DNA of 64,000 bases from Pseudomonas lurida. Lineage in GTDB: Bacteria > Pseudomonadota > Gammaproteobacteria > Pseudomonadales > Pseudomonadaceae. A program made the position numbers and the translations under genes. Position 1 is the first letter of the stretch, and the number at the start of each line of letters is the position of its first letter. The notes under the pieces are model-generated. The model saw only the letters and a list, made by a program, of their open reading frames with translations. It ran no database searches and was not told where the DNA came from. Shown here one piece after another: positions 1 through 8,022 of the stretch. The stretch is taken from contig NZ_JAAMRE010000010.1 of assembly GCF_013522705.1 (NCBI RefSeq), positions 81,588-145,587 of the forward strand, in the 5' to 3' direction.

Positions 1-1419
1 TCGCTATTGGGGCGCATGCTGTTGCTCACATTGCTGGCAGTGCTGTTCGCCCAGGCACTGTCCAGCGTGATCTGGGTCTCACAGTTGCGCGCCACCCAGC
101 TCGAAGGCCTGGTCACCAGCGCGCGCAGCCTGGCGCATTCGATGACCGCCAGCGTGAGTTATTTCCGCTCGCTGCCGGTGGCCTATCGCCCGTTGGTGCT
201 TGACCAACTGCGCAGCATGGGCGGCACCCGCTTTGTGGTGACCCTCAACGATCGCCCGCTGGACATGCAGGTGCTGCCCGAAACCCCGCGCAAACAGGCG
301 GTGCTGACCGCGGTGGATGAAGTGCTGCGTCAGACCCTGGGCGCCGATGTGCATATCTCGGTGGAGTTCGTCAGCGCCGAAGACCTGCGGATTTTCAACG
401 CCGGCCTCAAACTCGATGAATTGCCACGCTCCTGGGCGCACTACGCACTGACCCTGGAACCGGTGAACCCGCCGGTGCTGGTGACCCAGATTCAACTGGC
501 GCCCGGCGAGTGGCTGTATATCGCCTCGCTGTTGCCCGAGCCCTACACCAGTCTGGAAGAGCAGGGCCTGCCGTCCCAGCAGGTGTGGTTTATCGTGCTG
601 ACCAGTGGCTTTCTACTCCTGTTCATAGGCCTGCTGGTGCATTGGCAGAGTCGGCCCCTCAAACGCCTGGCGCTGGCGGCGCGGGACATGTCCCTGGGCG
701 CCGACGTCGAGCCGGTGGCCGAGGGCGGCGGCAGTGAAGTGGTGGAAGTGGGCCGTGCGTTCAATGCCATGCGCGAGCGCATCAGCCGCTACCTGACCGA
801 ACGCAGCCAGTTGTTCAGTGCGATTTCCCACGACCTGCGTACACCCATCACGCGCCTGCGCCTGCGCGTGGAACTGTTGGAAGACGAGAACCTGCAGGCC
901 AAGTTCGGTCGTGACCTGGATGAGCTGGAATTGCTGGTCAAGGGCGCGCTGCAATGCGTGAAAGACACCGATATTCACGAGAACATCCAGCCGGTCGACC
1001 TCAACCATGTACTCGAATGCCTGGTGGAGCCGTACGTGGCGCCCAACGGCAACGGCCGCGTGACCCTGGATGGCATGGCGCTGGCGGCGTACCCGGGCAA
1101 ACCGTTGGCGCTCAAACGCTGCATCGGCAACCTGATCGACAACGCGTTGAAGTACGGGCAGAACGCCCATTTGCATATTGAGGACGACGGCGCGGAATTC
1201 ATCCTGCATGTGGATGACGAAGGCCCCGGTGTACCGGAGCAACGTCTGGAGCAAGTGTTCGAGCCGCACTTTCGCCTCGCCGGCCAGCAGCAAGGCTACG
1301 GCCTGGGGTTGGGCATCGCGCGCAACATTGCCCACAGCCATGGCGGTGAGGTGAGCTTGCAGAACCTGCGCGAGGGCGGCTTGCGCGTCACCCTGCAACT
1401 GCCCCGAACCCTGGACTGA
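1..1419 (+). CDS. HAMP-domain sensor histidine kinase, 5' end outside the window
   Basis: This is the C-terminal 470 or so residues of an EnvZ-type two-component sensor kinase. The frame is open to the window edge, so the true start lies upstream. A hydrophobic first segment (LLLTLLAVLF), a periplasmic region of about 170 residues and a second membrane segment near residue 200 (FIVLTSGFLLLFIGLLV) precede a HAMP linker. The H-box is FSAISHDLRTPITRL, the N-box is NLIDNALKYG, and the G-boxes are DEGPGVPE and GLGLGIA. It should autophosphorylate on the H-box histidine and pass phosphate to a response regulator, probably encoded just upstream outside the window. The signal is unknown. Family assignment is secure; the pathway is not. 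Confidence 0.9.
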   Translation, partial: SLLGRMLLLTLLAVLFAQALSSVIWVSQLRATQLEGLVTSARSLAHSMTASVSYFRSLPVAYRPLVLDQLRSMGGTRFVVTLNDRPLDMQVLPETPRKQAVLTAVDEVLRQTLGADVHISVEFVSAEDLRIFNAGLKLDELPRSWAHYALTLEPVNPPVLVTQIQLAPGEWLYIASLLPEPYTSLEEQGLPSQQVWFIVLTSGFLLLFIGLLVHWQSRPLKRLALAARDMSLGADVEPVAEGGGSEVVEVGRAFNAMRERISRYLTERSQLFSAISHDLRTPITRLRLRVELLEDENLQAKFGRDLDELELLVKGALQCVKDTDIHENIQPVDLNHVLECLVEPYVAPNGNGRVTLDGMALAAYPGKPLALKRCIGNLIDNALKYGQNAHLHIEDDGAEFILHVDDEGPGVPEQRLEQVFEPHFRLAGQQQGYGLGLGIARNIAHSHGGEVSLQNLREGGLRVTLQLPRTLD

Positions 1420-1437
1420 TAACACGATTGGACAAAG

Positions 1438-1531
1438 GTGGGAGGGGCGGTGCGACGATTTGACTTGCCCGCCGATGACGGGGATTCAGTCACTGGATTG
1501 CTTGGCTGACGCACTGCTATCGAGCCAGCCC
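1438..1531. repeat. Degenerate REPIN-like element
   Basis: The left edge reads GTGGGAGGGGC and the right part carries the REPIN-like inner half (CTGACGCACTGCTATCG), with a matching CAGTCACTGG on the left. It is diverged from the clean GI element near 54.9 kb. It fills the gap between two convergent genes. Confidence 0.5.
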
Positions 1532-1557
1532 TTTGTCACCAGCGTTTCTCTCGTGTG

Positions 1558-2487
1558 TCAGATGCTTTGGCGCAGCCGCGCCAGATCCCGCAGCGGTGGC
1601 GCGCCGAACAAGCGGCTGTACTCGCGGCTGAACTGCGATGGGCTTTCATACCCCACCCGATAACCGGCCGCCGACGCTTCCAGCCCTTCGGCAATCATCA
1701 GCCTGCGCGCTTCCTGCAGGCGCAGTTGCTTCTGGTACTGCAGCGGGCTCATTGCCGTGATCGCCTTGAAGCGATGGTGCAAGGTCGAGACGCTCAGGTT
1801 CACTTCCTTGGCCAAATCATCAATGCGAAGCGGCTGTTCGTAATTGCCGTTGAGCCACTTGATCGCCTGGCTCACCCGATGGCTCTGACTGTTGGCCACG
1901 GCAATTTCATACAGCCGATAGCCCTGCGGCCCGCGCAGCAGCCGGTACAGGATCTCGCGATTGATCAGTGGCGCGAGCATGGCGATGTCTTTGGGCGTAT
2001 CCAGCAAACGTGCCAGGCGCAGCACGGCGTCGAGCAACTGGGTGTCGATACGGTCCACGTACATCCCGCGCGAGGTCGGGCGCGTGGGCACGCCCATGGG
2101 GCCGGCCTCGGCAATCAGCGCTGTGAGCTGCGCCGGGTCGATATTGATGCGCACTGACAGGTTCGGGTCCTCGGGCGTCGCATCGATGACTCGCCCGGCC
2201 ACGGGCATCGCCACGGAAAACACTAGATAGTTGAGCGGGTCATAGGCGAAAACTTCGTCGGCCAGGCGCACTTCCTTGCTGCCGTTGGCGAGGATGCACA
2301 ACGCGGGCTCCACCAGTACCGGCATAAAGTCTCGCGGTGCGTTGTGGCGGTTCAGGTACAACGAAGTGATTGCGGTGCCGTAGGAACCATCTTCCCAGGT
2401 ATGCCGGTGCACGATGCTGGCCAGTTCAGCACGCTGTTTTTCCATCTCGGCATCGAGGGGGGTGGGCTGATGTTCGGGTGACGACAT
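1558..2487 (-). CDS. AraC-family transcriptional regulator with AraC_N-type sensor domain
   Basis: The product is 309 residues, the usual size for AraC regulators with the PF06719-type N-terminal half. Residues 1-190 form the cupin-like effector part (VEPALCILANGSKEVRLADEV). Residues 205-305 are the two helix-turn-helix units of AraC/XylS proteins (IDDLAKEVNLSVSTLHHRFK, then AGYRVGYESPSQFSREYSR). ATG 2487 is preceded by AGAGGA at good spacing. The gene is divergent from the ABM-domain gene at 2815. The shared gap holds a 21-bp direct repeat that could be its binding site. Effector and targets are unknown; regulation of the divergent gene is inferred from position only. Confidence 0.9.
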   Translation of the reverse strand: MSSPEHQPTPLDAEMEKQRAELASIVHRHTWEDGSYGTAITSLYLNRHNAPRDFMPVLVEPALCILANGSKEVRLADEVFAYDPLNYLVFSVAMPVAGRVIDATPEDPNLSVRINIDPAQLTALIAEAGPMGVPTRPTSRGMYVDRIDTQLLDAVLRLARLLDTPKDIAMLAPLINREILYRLLRGPQGYRLYEIAVANSQSHRVSQAIKWLNGNYEQPLRIDDLAKEVNLSVSTLHHRFKAITAMSPLQYQKQLRLQEARRLMIAEGLEASAAGYRVGYESPSQFSREYSRLFGAPPLRDLARLRQSI

Positions 2488-2814
2488 GGCGCGTCCTCTG
2501 CAGGCTGCTGTGATGGGGCCAGCTTAGCGGCGGCTTTTCAAAATGTGTTAGGTCGATTCTGCCCGATCCTTGCCTGATCCTGCGGCCTATCGTCAATCAG
2601 GCAAGCGCCGGGCGTGTCACGCGCCTGAAACACGGCGTTTGGGTGTGGAATAAAGCCGCCGGCCCGACGTCCTATCTACGCTTCTCGCAGGATCGTGCAA
2701 TAAGCCGGCAGGAATCGACTAACCGCGCTCGCACCCGCGCCGTTATCGTTGATCCTGTGGCAACACACCTCCACAGTGCTTGCCGAGCATCACTTCTCAA
2801 CGGGAGAGTCGAAT
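2488..2814. promoter_or_regulatory. Divergent intergenic region between AraC gene and ABM gene
   Basis: This 327-bp gap separates two genes transcribed away from each other, so it should hold both promoters. The only clear structure is the direct repeat at 2687-2728, listed separately. I see no open frame with a ribosome-binding site and no RNA gene here. Confidence 0.6.
2687..2728 (+). promoter_or_regulatory. 21-bp-period direct repeat, candidate AraC-type operator
   Basis: GCAGGA followed by TCG starts at 2687 and again at 2708, exactly 21 bp (two helical turns) apart. A downstream AATAA/ACTAA element also recurs. This is the arrangement of AraC-family half-sites (I1/I2-like). It sits about 100 bp upstream of the ATG at 2815. 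Confidence 0.5.
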
Positions 2815-3156
2815 ATGTCCACCCCCATTCCCGCGAGCCATATGGCCTTTATCCGCGCCCGCAGCGGGTGCAGCACCGAACTGGGTGCACGCTTGAGCAG
2901 TTTGATCGAACCGGGCCGCCAGGCGCAGGGTTGCCTGCAATTTTCGTTGCAGCATTCCCAGGTCGATCCCGATGTGTGGCTGGTCTCGGGCCTCTGGAGC
3001 AGCGAGCAGGCGATGAGCGCCTACTTCAACTCGCCGGCCCTGATGATCTTTACCGAACTGTTGAACGACATGGTCGTGCGCAGCATAGACTTCCAGACCT
3101 TCACCGATGCCTGCGCCGTCAATGCCTACGGTGAGTACCTGCAACTGGCCGGTTAA
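2815..3156 (+). CDS. ABM-domain (antibiotic biosynthesis monooxygenase-like) protein
   Basis: This is a 113-residue single-domain protein of the dimeric alpha/beta-barrel ABM type (MAFIRARSGCSTELGARLSSL, then QGCLQFSLQHSQVDPDVWLV, then WSSEQAMSAYFNSPAL). Family members are cofactor-independent quinol oxygenases or heme-degrading or related enzymes; the substrate cannot be read here. ATG 2815 is chosen because CGGGAGA lies about 8 nt upstream. An open extension to 2749 has no such signal. It is divergent from the AraC regulator and followed 42 bp later by a small unknown gene. Annotation as oxygenase is by fold only. Confidence 0.8.
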   Translation: MSTPIPASHMAFIRARSGCSTELGARLSSLIEPGRQAQGCLQFSLQHSQVDPDVWLVSGLWSSEQAMSAYFNSPALMIFTELLNDMVVRSIDFQTFTDACAVNAYGEYLQLAG

Positions 3157-3198
3157 TGGTTAGAATGGCCACCTTTTCCATTGGCCAGGACCTGCAAC

Positions 3199-3444
3199 AT
3201 GGCACGTAAACAATTTGCTCAGCACGAAGCCGTTTCCGCCGTAGTACCGGGTGAAGGGGGCTACAGCGCCGCCGTCGCCGTCAAAGCGCTGGACGGCATG
3301 GGCGCCCCGCGGTTTCACAAGATCCTCGATGGGCAGACGTTCAAAACTGCCTCCGATGCCGATGATGCGGCCACCGTGCAGCTTGAGCAGCTTGTGAATG
3401 TGGATGAAGTAGGTCAACTGACCTGGGCGAGCGCCACCCGCTGA
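3199..3444 (+). CDS. Small conserved-type hypothetical protein (81 aa)
   Basis: This soluble 81-residue protein begins MARKQFAQHEAVSAVVPGEG. It has no signal peptide, membrane segment or motif I recognise. The residues are balanced and the composition is coding-like. ATG 3199 is preceded by AGGACC. It follows the ABM gene by 42 bp in the same direction and may be co-transcribed. I do not assign a function. Confidence 0.65.
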   Translation: MARKQFAQHEAVSAVVPGEGGYSAAVAVKALDGMGAPRFHKILDGQTFKTASDADDAATVQLEQLVNVDEVGQLTWASATR

Positions 3445-3462
3445 ACAACGGCGCTGATCTGA

Positions 3463-3546
3463 TGTGGAAGGGAGCTCGCCACAAGAACCTCATTTTCTCA
3501 GGTTATGTGTAGATACCTATGGCCATCGGAGGCAAGCCCCTCCCAC
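3463..3546. repeat. Degenerate REPIN-like element
   Basis: The left arm GTGGAAGGGAGCTCGCC and the right arm GCAAGCCCCTCCCAC (one C short of the perfect 16-mer) are inverted relative to each other, 84 bp end to end. It lies in the gap between convergent genes ending at 3444 and 3565. Confidence 0.6.
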
Positions 3547-3564
3547 AGTTTGACTGTATTTCAG

Positions 3565-4197
3565 TCAGGGTTTGCTGGCGCCTGGGCGGTACATCTTGAA
3601 TAACGCCTCCGGCCCCAACTGGAAGTAATCCGCCGGGCCGCCACCACGCAAAATCGGCTCGGCGGCGGCGGTGTCGTACACGCCGTCCTTGAGCAGCCAC
3701 TTGGCAATGTGAACGGCGACCACTTCGCCCAGCACCAGCCAGCTTGGCACCAGCGCCTTATCGGCACGTTGCAACTGGATGATTTGCGTCACCTTGCACT
3801 CGAACGACACCGGGCTTTCGCCCACCCGCGGTACGCCCACGATTTTCGACGGCACCGGGGTCAGGCCGGACAGCTCGAATTCATTCACGTCCGGCGAGAC
3901 CGCCGCGCAGCTCTGGTTCATCTGATCGGCCAACGGGCGGGTGGCCAGGTTCCAGACGAACTCGCCGGTCTGTTCGATGTTGTTCAGGCTGTCTTTGCGC
4001 CCGACGCTGGAGAACCCAATGATCGGCGGAACGTAGTTGAACGCGTTGAAGAAACTGTAGGGCGCCAGGTTCAGGCGGCCCTCGTTGTCGTGTGACGAAA
4101 TCCAACCGATCGGCCGTGGGCCGACGATGGCGTTGAACGGATCATGGGGCAGGCCGTGGCCGTTGGCCGGTTCGTAGAAGTGGATATCGTCAGGCAT
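3565..4197 (-). CDS. Flavin reductase-like domain protein (FMN-binding)
   Basis: The protein is 210 residues, with the flavin reductase-like split-barrel signature near the N-terminus (PFNAIVGPRPIGWISS) followed by NLAPYSFFNAFNYVPP and GEFVWNLATRPLADQMN. Such proteins bind FMN and act as NAD(P)H:FMN reductases or related flavoproteins; the partner enzyme is not evident here. ATG 4197 is chosen because the family N-terminus begins close to MPDDIHFYEP. The 25 codons upstream (to 4272) look non-homologous. Convergent with the small gene at 3199. The role could be detoxification or aromatic metabolism, but nothing nearby decides this. Confidence 0.85.
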   Translation of the reverse strand: MPDDIHFYEPANGHGLPHDPFNAIVGPRPIGWISSHDNEGRLNLAPYSFFNAFNYVPPIIGFSSVGRKDSLNNIEQTGEFVWNLATRPLADQMNQSCAAVSPDVNEFELSGLTPVPSKIVGVPRVGESPVSFECKVTQIIQLQRADKALVPSWLVLGEVVAVHIAKWLLKDGVYDTAAAEPILRGGGPADYFQLGPEALFKMYRPGASKP

Positions 4198-4293
4198 GGG
4201 CCGGGTTTCCTGCTGGGTAGCTCTGGGGGGGCCAGTATAGTGCAAGGCGTGGCGATGGATTTCCACAGTCATCCACCGGGTATCGAGGTGCGG

Positions 4294-5802
4294 TCAGCGG
4301 CGAGGCGATGCTTGGGCCGGCTGCAGCACGGGACAATGCGTTGATTGATCGATCACATCCGTGCGGGTCGCCGAAGGTTGGCCAGCCACGTCGCGCGCAT
4401 AGCTGCACACGGTGATTGGGAGCTGCGCGGCGTGGTAGGTAATGCTGTCGCCAGTCGGCGCGTAGCGTGGGTCGTAGCTGCCTGCGCAGGATGCGGCTGA
4501 GGGCTCGACGTAGGCGTAATAATGCATGAACTCTGTGTGAGGGATGTTCCAGTTTATCCGGTAAATCAGGCTGACCTGCGGCGCTGGCGTCGCAGGGGTC
4601 AGGAACACTGCATGCGTAAACGCGTTGTGCAGCAAGGCGGGTGTCAGCGGCTGGTTGCGAGTTGCGAGACCGATGATGCACAACACATGCGCGCCGAGCG
4701 CCGGGCCTATGGCCTGGTTGATATAGGCGTCCGGCGAAGCAACCGCGGGGTGGTAGCCGTCGATGGCTCGGCAAGCTTTGACACTGTCGGTGGTCTTGAA
4801 TCGATAGAACGGGTCTTGAGTGGAGAACCGGATATTCCAGGTAGGCCAGATGCGCTGCCCGGCCTCACCCTGCTGCATATGGACGAACGGGGGCAGGTTC
4901 CAGGGCTCCTCCAGGGTTATTTCGACGGATTTGAGCTGACAATCCTTGGTGTTGTTGGTGAACACCCCATCGACGAAACAATGCAGCAGGCCGTGGGCCG
5001 GATAGCTGTAGTTGAACTTGGCGGCTTCACAAGCTGAGATATTCTGGCAATTGGCGAGAAGGTCTTTTGTGATGACCGCCGAGACCTTGCTGACGATGCT
5101 GGTGACTTCGTTTGTATGGCGATCCAGCATCGGGCTGCCGGAACTGCCGTACTGAAGGTCGCTGCAGCGGTTTTTCAATGCGCCGGGGAAGACGCCAGGA
5201 TGTTCGACAAAATCGCCTGTCGATGACTCCTTGCAGGCGCTCATGCGCAAGCCCTTCTGGCGGAACCCGCTCGGGGAACCTACGTTGACCACGTCGCGCT
5301 CTCCGGCGTACTGGTAGGTCGCGGCGAGCTTGAGCGGCATGATCCCGTCAGCGATGAGCGTTGCCAGCGATTGATCCAGTTCGAGGATCGCCAGGTCGGT
5401 GCCGACCATGCTGCTCCAATGAGCCGTTTTGATGCGAAAGGTCTTGTGCTGACTGGGGGTATCGTGGAAGTACATGAAGGTGATGTCGGCGTCTATCGGC
5501 AGGCTGATACGTGCCGAACCGTAGCTGAAGAACACGCAGTGTCCGCTGGTCAGCACATAGGCCGGACCAACGGCTTCGTTTCGCCGGTTACGAGTGTTGA
5601 GCAGGACTGCGTTGCAGGTCTGCCCGATAGCGTTTTTCAAACGGCCGATACCGGACCACAGCGCATAGCGTTGGTCGTGGTTCTGCAATGCCACGGAGGG
5701 AGCCTGGTTGGCCAGTCCGTCTGCCAGATCCCTGGCATGGCCATGGCCGGCAATACATTGCAGCGCAAACAGTAGGGCGGGGATGCGGGAGCGGAACAAC
5801 AT
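4294..5802 (-). CDS. Secreted trypsin-like serine protease with long C-terminal extension
   Basis: The 502-residue product starts with a signal peptide (MLFRSRIPALLFALQCIAGHGHA). A chymotrypsin-fold domain follows with a readable triad: His88 in LTSGHC, Asp136 in GTDLAILEL and Ser221 in YGSSGSPML. Cysteines at 63, 89, 190 and 213 could form disulfides outside the cytoplasm. After about residue 245 there is a region of some 250 residues that I do not recognise. ATG 5802 has AAGGA about 7 nt upstream, so the 25 codons before it are excluded. It lies 118 bp downstream of the M3 peptidase gene on the same strand. Activity is well supported by motifs; substrate and final location (periplasm or exported) are unknown. 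Confidence 0.85.
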   Translation of the reverse strand: MLFRSRIPALLFALQCIAGHGHARDLADGLANQAPSVALQNHDQRYALWSGIGRLKNAIGQTCNAVLLNTRNRRNEAVGPAYVLTSGHCVFFSYGSARISLPIDADITFMYFHDTPSQHKTFRIKTAHWSSMVGTDLAILELDQSLATLIADGIMPLKLAATYQYAGERDVVNVGSPSGFRQKGLRMSACKESSTGDFVEHPGVFPGALKNRCSDLQYGSSGSPMLDRHTNEVTSIVSKVSAVITKDLLANCQNISACEAAKFNYSYPAHGLLHCFVDGVFTNNTKDCQLKSVEITLEEPWNLPPFVHMQQGEAGQRIWPTWNIRFSTQDPFYRFKTTDSVKACRAIDGYHPAVASPDAYINQAIGPALGAHVLCIIGLATRNQPLTPALLHNAFTHAVFLTPATPAPQVSLIYRINWNIPHTEFMHYYAYVEPSAASCAGSYDPRYAPTGDSITYHAAQLPITVCSYARDVAGQPSATRTDVIDQSTHCPVLQPAQASPRR

Positions 5803-5920
5803 GGCAAGTCCTTGGTAAGTGGCACTGTAGCGGTTGTGCCCGTTGTACTTGACCTGCCGGATCGAAACGCCCTGCATAGTTATCGAGGTGGCGAACGGGG
5901 CTTCAGGCTATCGCCAGGGT

Positions 5921-7930
5921 TCAAATTCTCGCGGACTCCCGGTTGCCGACAAAACTTGCCAGCGCACTTATCAGCGATCCGTCATCGCCATGTGTGATGA
6001 ACGCAGCGCGGAATGCTTGTGCAGTGGCGGGGTTGAACAACCCATCGCGTTTGAATCGCGCAAACGCCCGGGCAGCCAGTACACCGGACCATCGGTAGGA
6101 ATAGATTCTGGCGCCATAGTCCCCGGCCAGTTGTTCGAAGCTGTTGACCGGCCGAGCATCTTCAGGCCATTGAAGGTGGCCTATTTCTGCGTTGACACGG
6201 GTGAACACCTGATCAGGTGTTTGCCCGTCGCCATGGGCACGGTGCAGCTCCAGGTCGACCCACGCGGTCAGTAAAAGGCTGGCAGTTTCCCAGCTGGTCT
6301 GAGTCTGCACATAGCGAGTTACTCTGCTGGCGAGCGCCTGCGGTAATGGCTGCCCGCTTTGAAAATGGCCTGATAACCAGGTTAGGAATGACGCTTCAAA
6401 GCAGAACTGCTCGAAAACCTGGCTGACGAACTCCGAGGTGTCGTGAGCCAGTTGACCGACACCTGAAATGGTCCGATACGGCGCGGCGGTCAATAGGTGC
6501 TGGCAACAGTGACCGAATTCATGCAACAGCACCCTGAGTTGCAAATGATCGAGCAGGCAAGGCTGGGTGTCGGTGGGAGGCGACAACCCAATGCTCAATA
6601 CTGCAATGGGATGGCGGGGACGCCCTTCGGTGCTGATTCGGCGGTTGCGCAAGCCCACGGTCGCCCCAGGCTCTGATTTTCCCTCACGGCGATAGGGGTC
6701 GACAAACAAGTATCCGAGGGGCTGCGCATATTCCCTGACTTCAAATACGCGGACATCGGTATGCCATGTATCGGCGGTGCTTTGCTCCAGGAGCTCAACG
6801 CCCATGAGCATCTGCACCAGGGTGCGCAAATGCTGTAATACGTTCTCCCATGGAAAGTACTCGCGCAACGCCGACTGAGAGATACCCGCGATATCCTCGC
6901 GGATTTTCTGCGCGAAGTAATCATGGTCCCAGGGGCGCGTGCCTGTGATTCCGTGCTGCTGGGCATAGTGCTCAAGCTGCTCGGCATCGCGGGTAAAAGT
7001 ACTTCGCGCTTGTTCAATTTGCTGGCGTAAAAATCTGACCACTTGCTCGGGTGTATCCGCCATCTGATCGGCCAGTGCTAACTGGGCAAAATTGGGATAG
7101 CCAAGCAGGCGGGCTTTTTCGTGGCGATCTTCAAGCAGCAGAGTCAGCACCGGCTCGTTGCCGTCTCTGGAACCATCAGACGCGGTGCCTGAAGCGCGGC
7201 TGTAGTAGGCCGTCATCATTTCCTGACGCAACGCCCGATTGTCGGCGTAGGTCATGACCTCTTGATAAGTGTGATCGGAAAGGGTCAACAGCCAACCCGG
7301 AAGGCCGCTGGCTTGCGCCGCTGCCTGCATTGATATCAGGGCGGCAGGGGACAGGCCGCTCAACAGGGCGCTGTCTTCGATGTGCTTGCTCCAGGCCTTG
7401 TTTGAATCGTCCACGCGCTCCAGGAACTCGTGCTGCCATTGACTGATCTGGTCATTCAAGTCGCGCAGTTTTACTTGCTGGTCGAGGGCGAGATCAAGAC
7501 CGGCGAAGTGGAAGTGACGCAAAGCTTTACGGAGGGCACATTGACGTTGCTGGTTGAAAAGAGCCGCAATCGGGCTGTCGGCGAGCTGACGATAAAGCCG
7601 ATACAGCGCGGCGTTCCGTGCCCGGTCATGTTTGTACTGCTCTGCCAGGGCATGACAGCGAAAGATAGCCTCGTGCCAAGCCGGAGCCCGGTGCGTGGAG
7701 CCGAGCAGTTGAATGATGCCGAGGGTTTCTTCCAGGCGCGCTTCCAGCTCATCCACGGCCAGTACGAGGTCGTCCCAGGTCGGGAAGGGGGCTTGGCTGT
7801 TGATGATCGCTGCCGTGGCGAGGTGGTTCTCGGCGATGATCGCCTGCACGGCGGGCACCAAGTGCTCTACCTGTATGGCTTGGAAGGGCGGTAGCTCATA
7901 AGGTAGCAACAGCGGATTGGTTTTGAGCAT
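5921..7930 (-). CDS. M3-family zinc oligopeptidase (PrlC/OpdA-like)
   Basis: The 669-residue product is close to the length of oligopeptidase A. The zinc-binding HEFGH sits around residue 470 (LLHEFGHCCQHLL) and a typical M3 C-terminal helical region follows (DYGARIYSYRWSGVLAARAF). M3 enzymes cut short peptides in the cytoplasm. The N-terminus MLKTNPLLLPYELPPFQAI resembles the start of PrlC proteins. ATG 7930 is used because 73 upstream codons read as noise. The HEFGHCC in place of the more usual HEFGHG(L/M)H suggests a divergent paralogue rather than the housekeeping prlC copy; that is inference. Next to the secreted protease gene, possibly one transcript. Confidence 0.85.
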   Translation of the reverse strand: MLKTNPLLLPYELPPFQAIQVEHLVPAVQAIIAENHLATAAIINSQAPFPTWDDLVLAVDELEARLEETLGIIQLLGSTHRAPAWHEAIFRCHALAEQYKHDRARNAALYRLYRQLADSPIAALFNQQRQCALRKALRHFHFAGLDLALDQQVKLRDLNDQISQWQHEFLERVDDSNKAWSKHIEDSALLSGLSPAALISMQAAAQASGLPGWLLTLSDHTYQEVMTYADNRALRQEMMTAYYSRASGTASDGSRDGNEPVLTLLLEDRHEKARLLGYPNFAQLALADQMADTPEQVVRFLRQQIEQARSTFTRDAEQLEHYAQQHGITGTRPWDHDYFAQKIREDIAGISQSALREYFPWENVLQHLRTLVQMLMGVELLEQSTADTWHTDVRVFEVREYAQPLGYLFVDPYRREGKSEPGATVGLRNRRISTEGRPRHPIAVLSIGLSPPTDTQPCLLDHLQLRVLLHEFGHCCQHLLTAAPYRTISGVGQLAHDTSEFVSQVFEQFCFEASFLTWLSGHFQSGQPLPQALASRVTRYVQTQTSWETASLLLTAWVDLELHRAHGDGQTPDQVFTRVNAEIGHLQWPEDARPVNSFEQLAGDYGARIYSYRWSGVLAARAFARFKRDGLFNPATAQAFRAAFITHGDDGSLISALASFVGNRESARI

Positions 7931-8022
7931 GGGTACTTCTTCCTTGGACGTGGCGGTCGAAACCGCCAGTCTAGAAAGATGAAGTGCGCGCGGACGATAC
8001 GTATATAGCGGGTAGCGATCCC

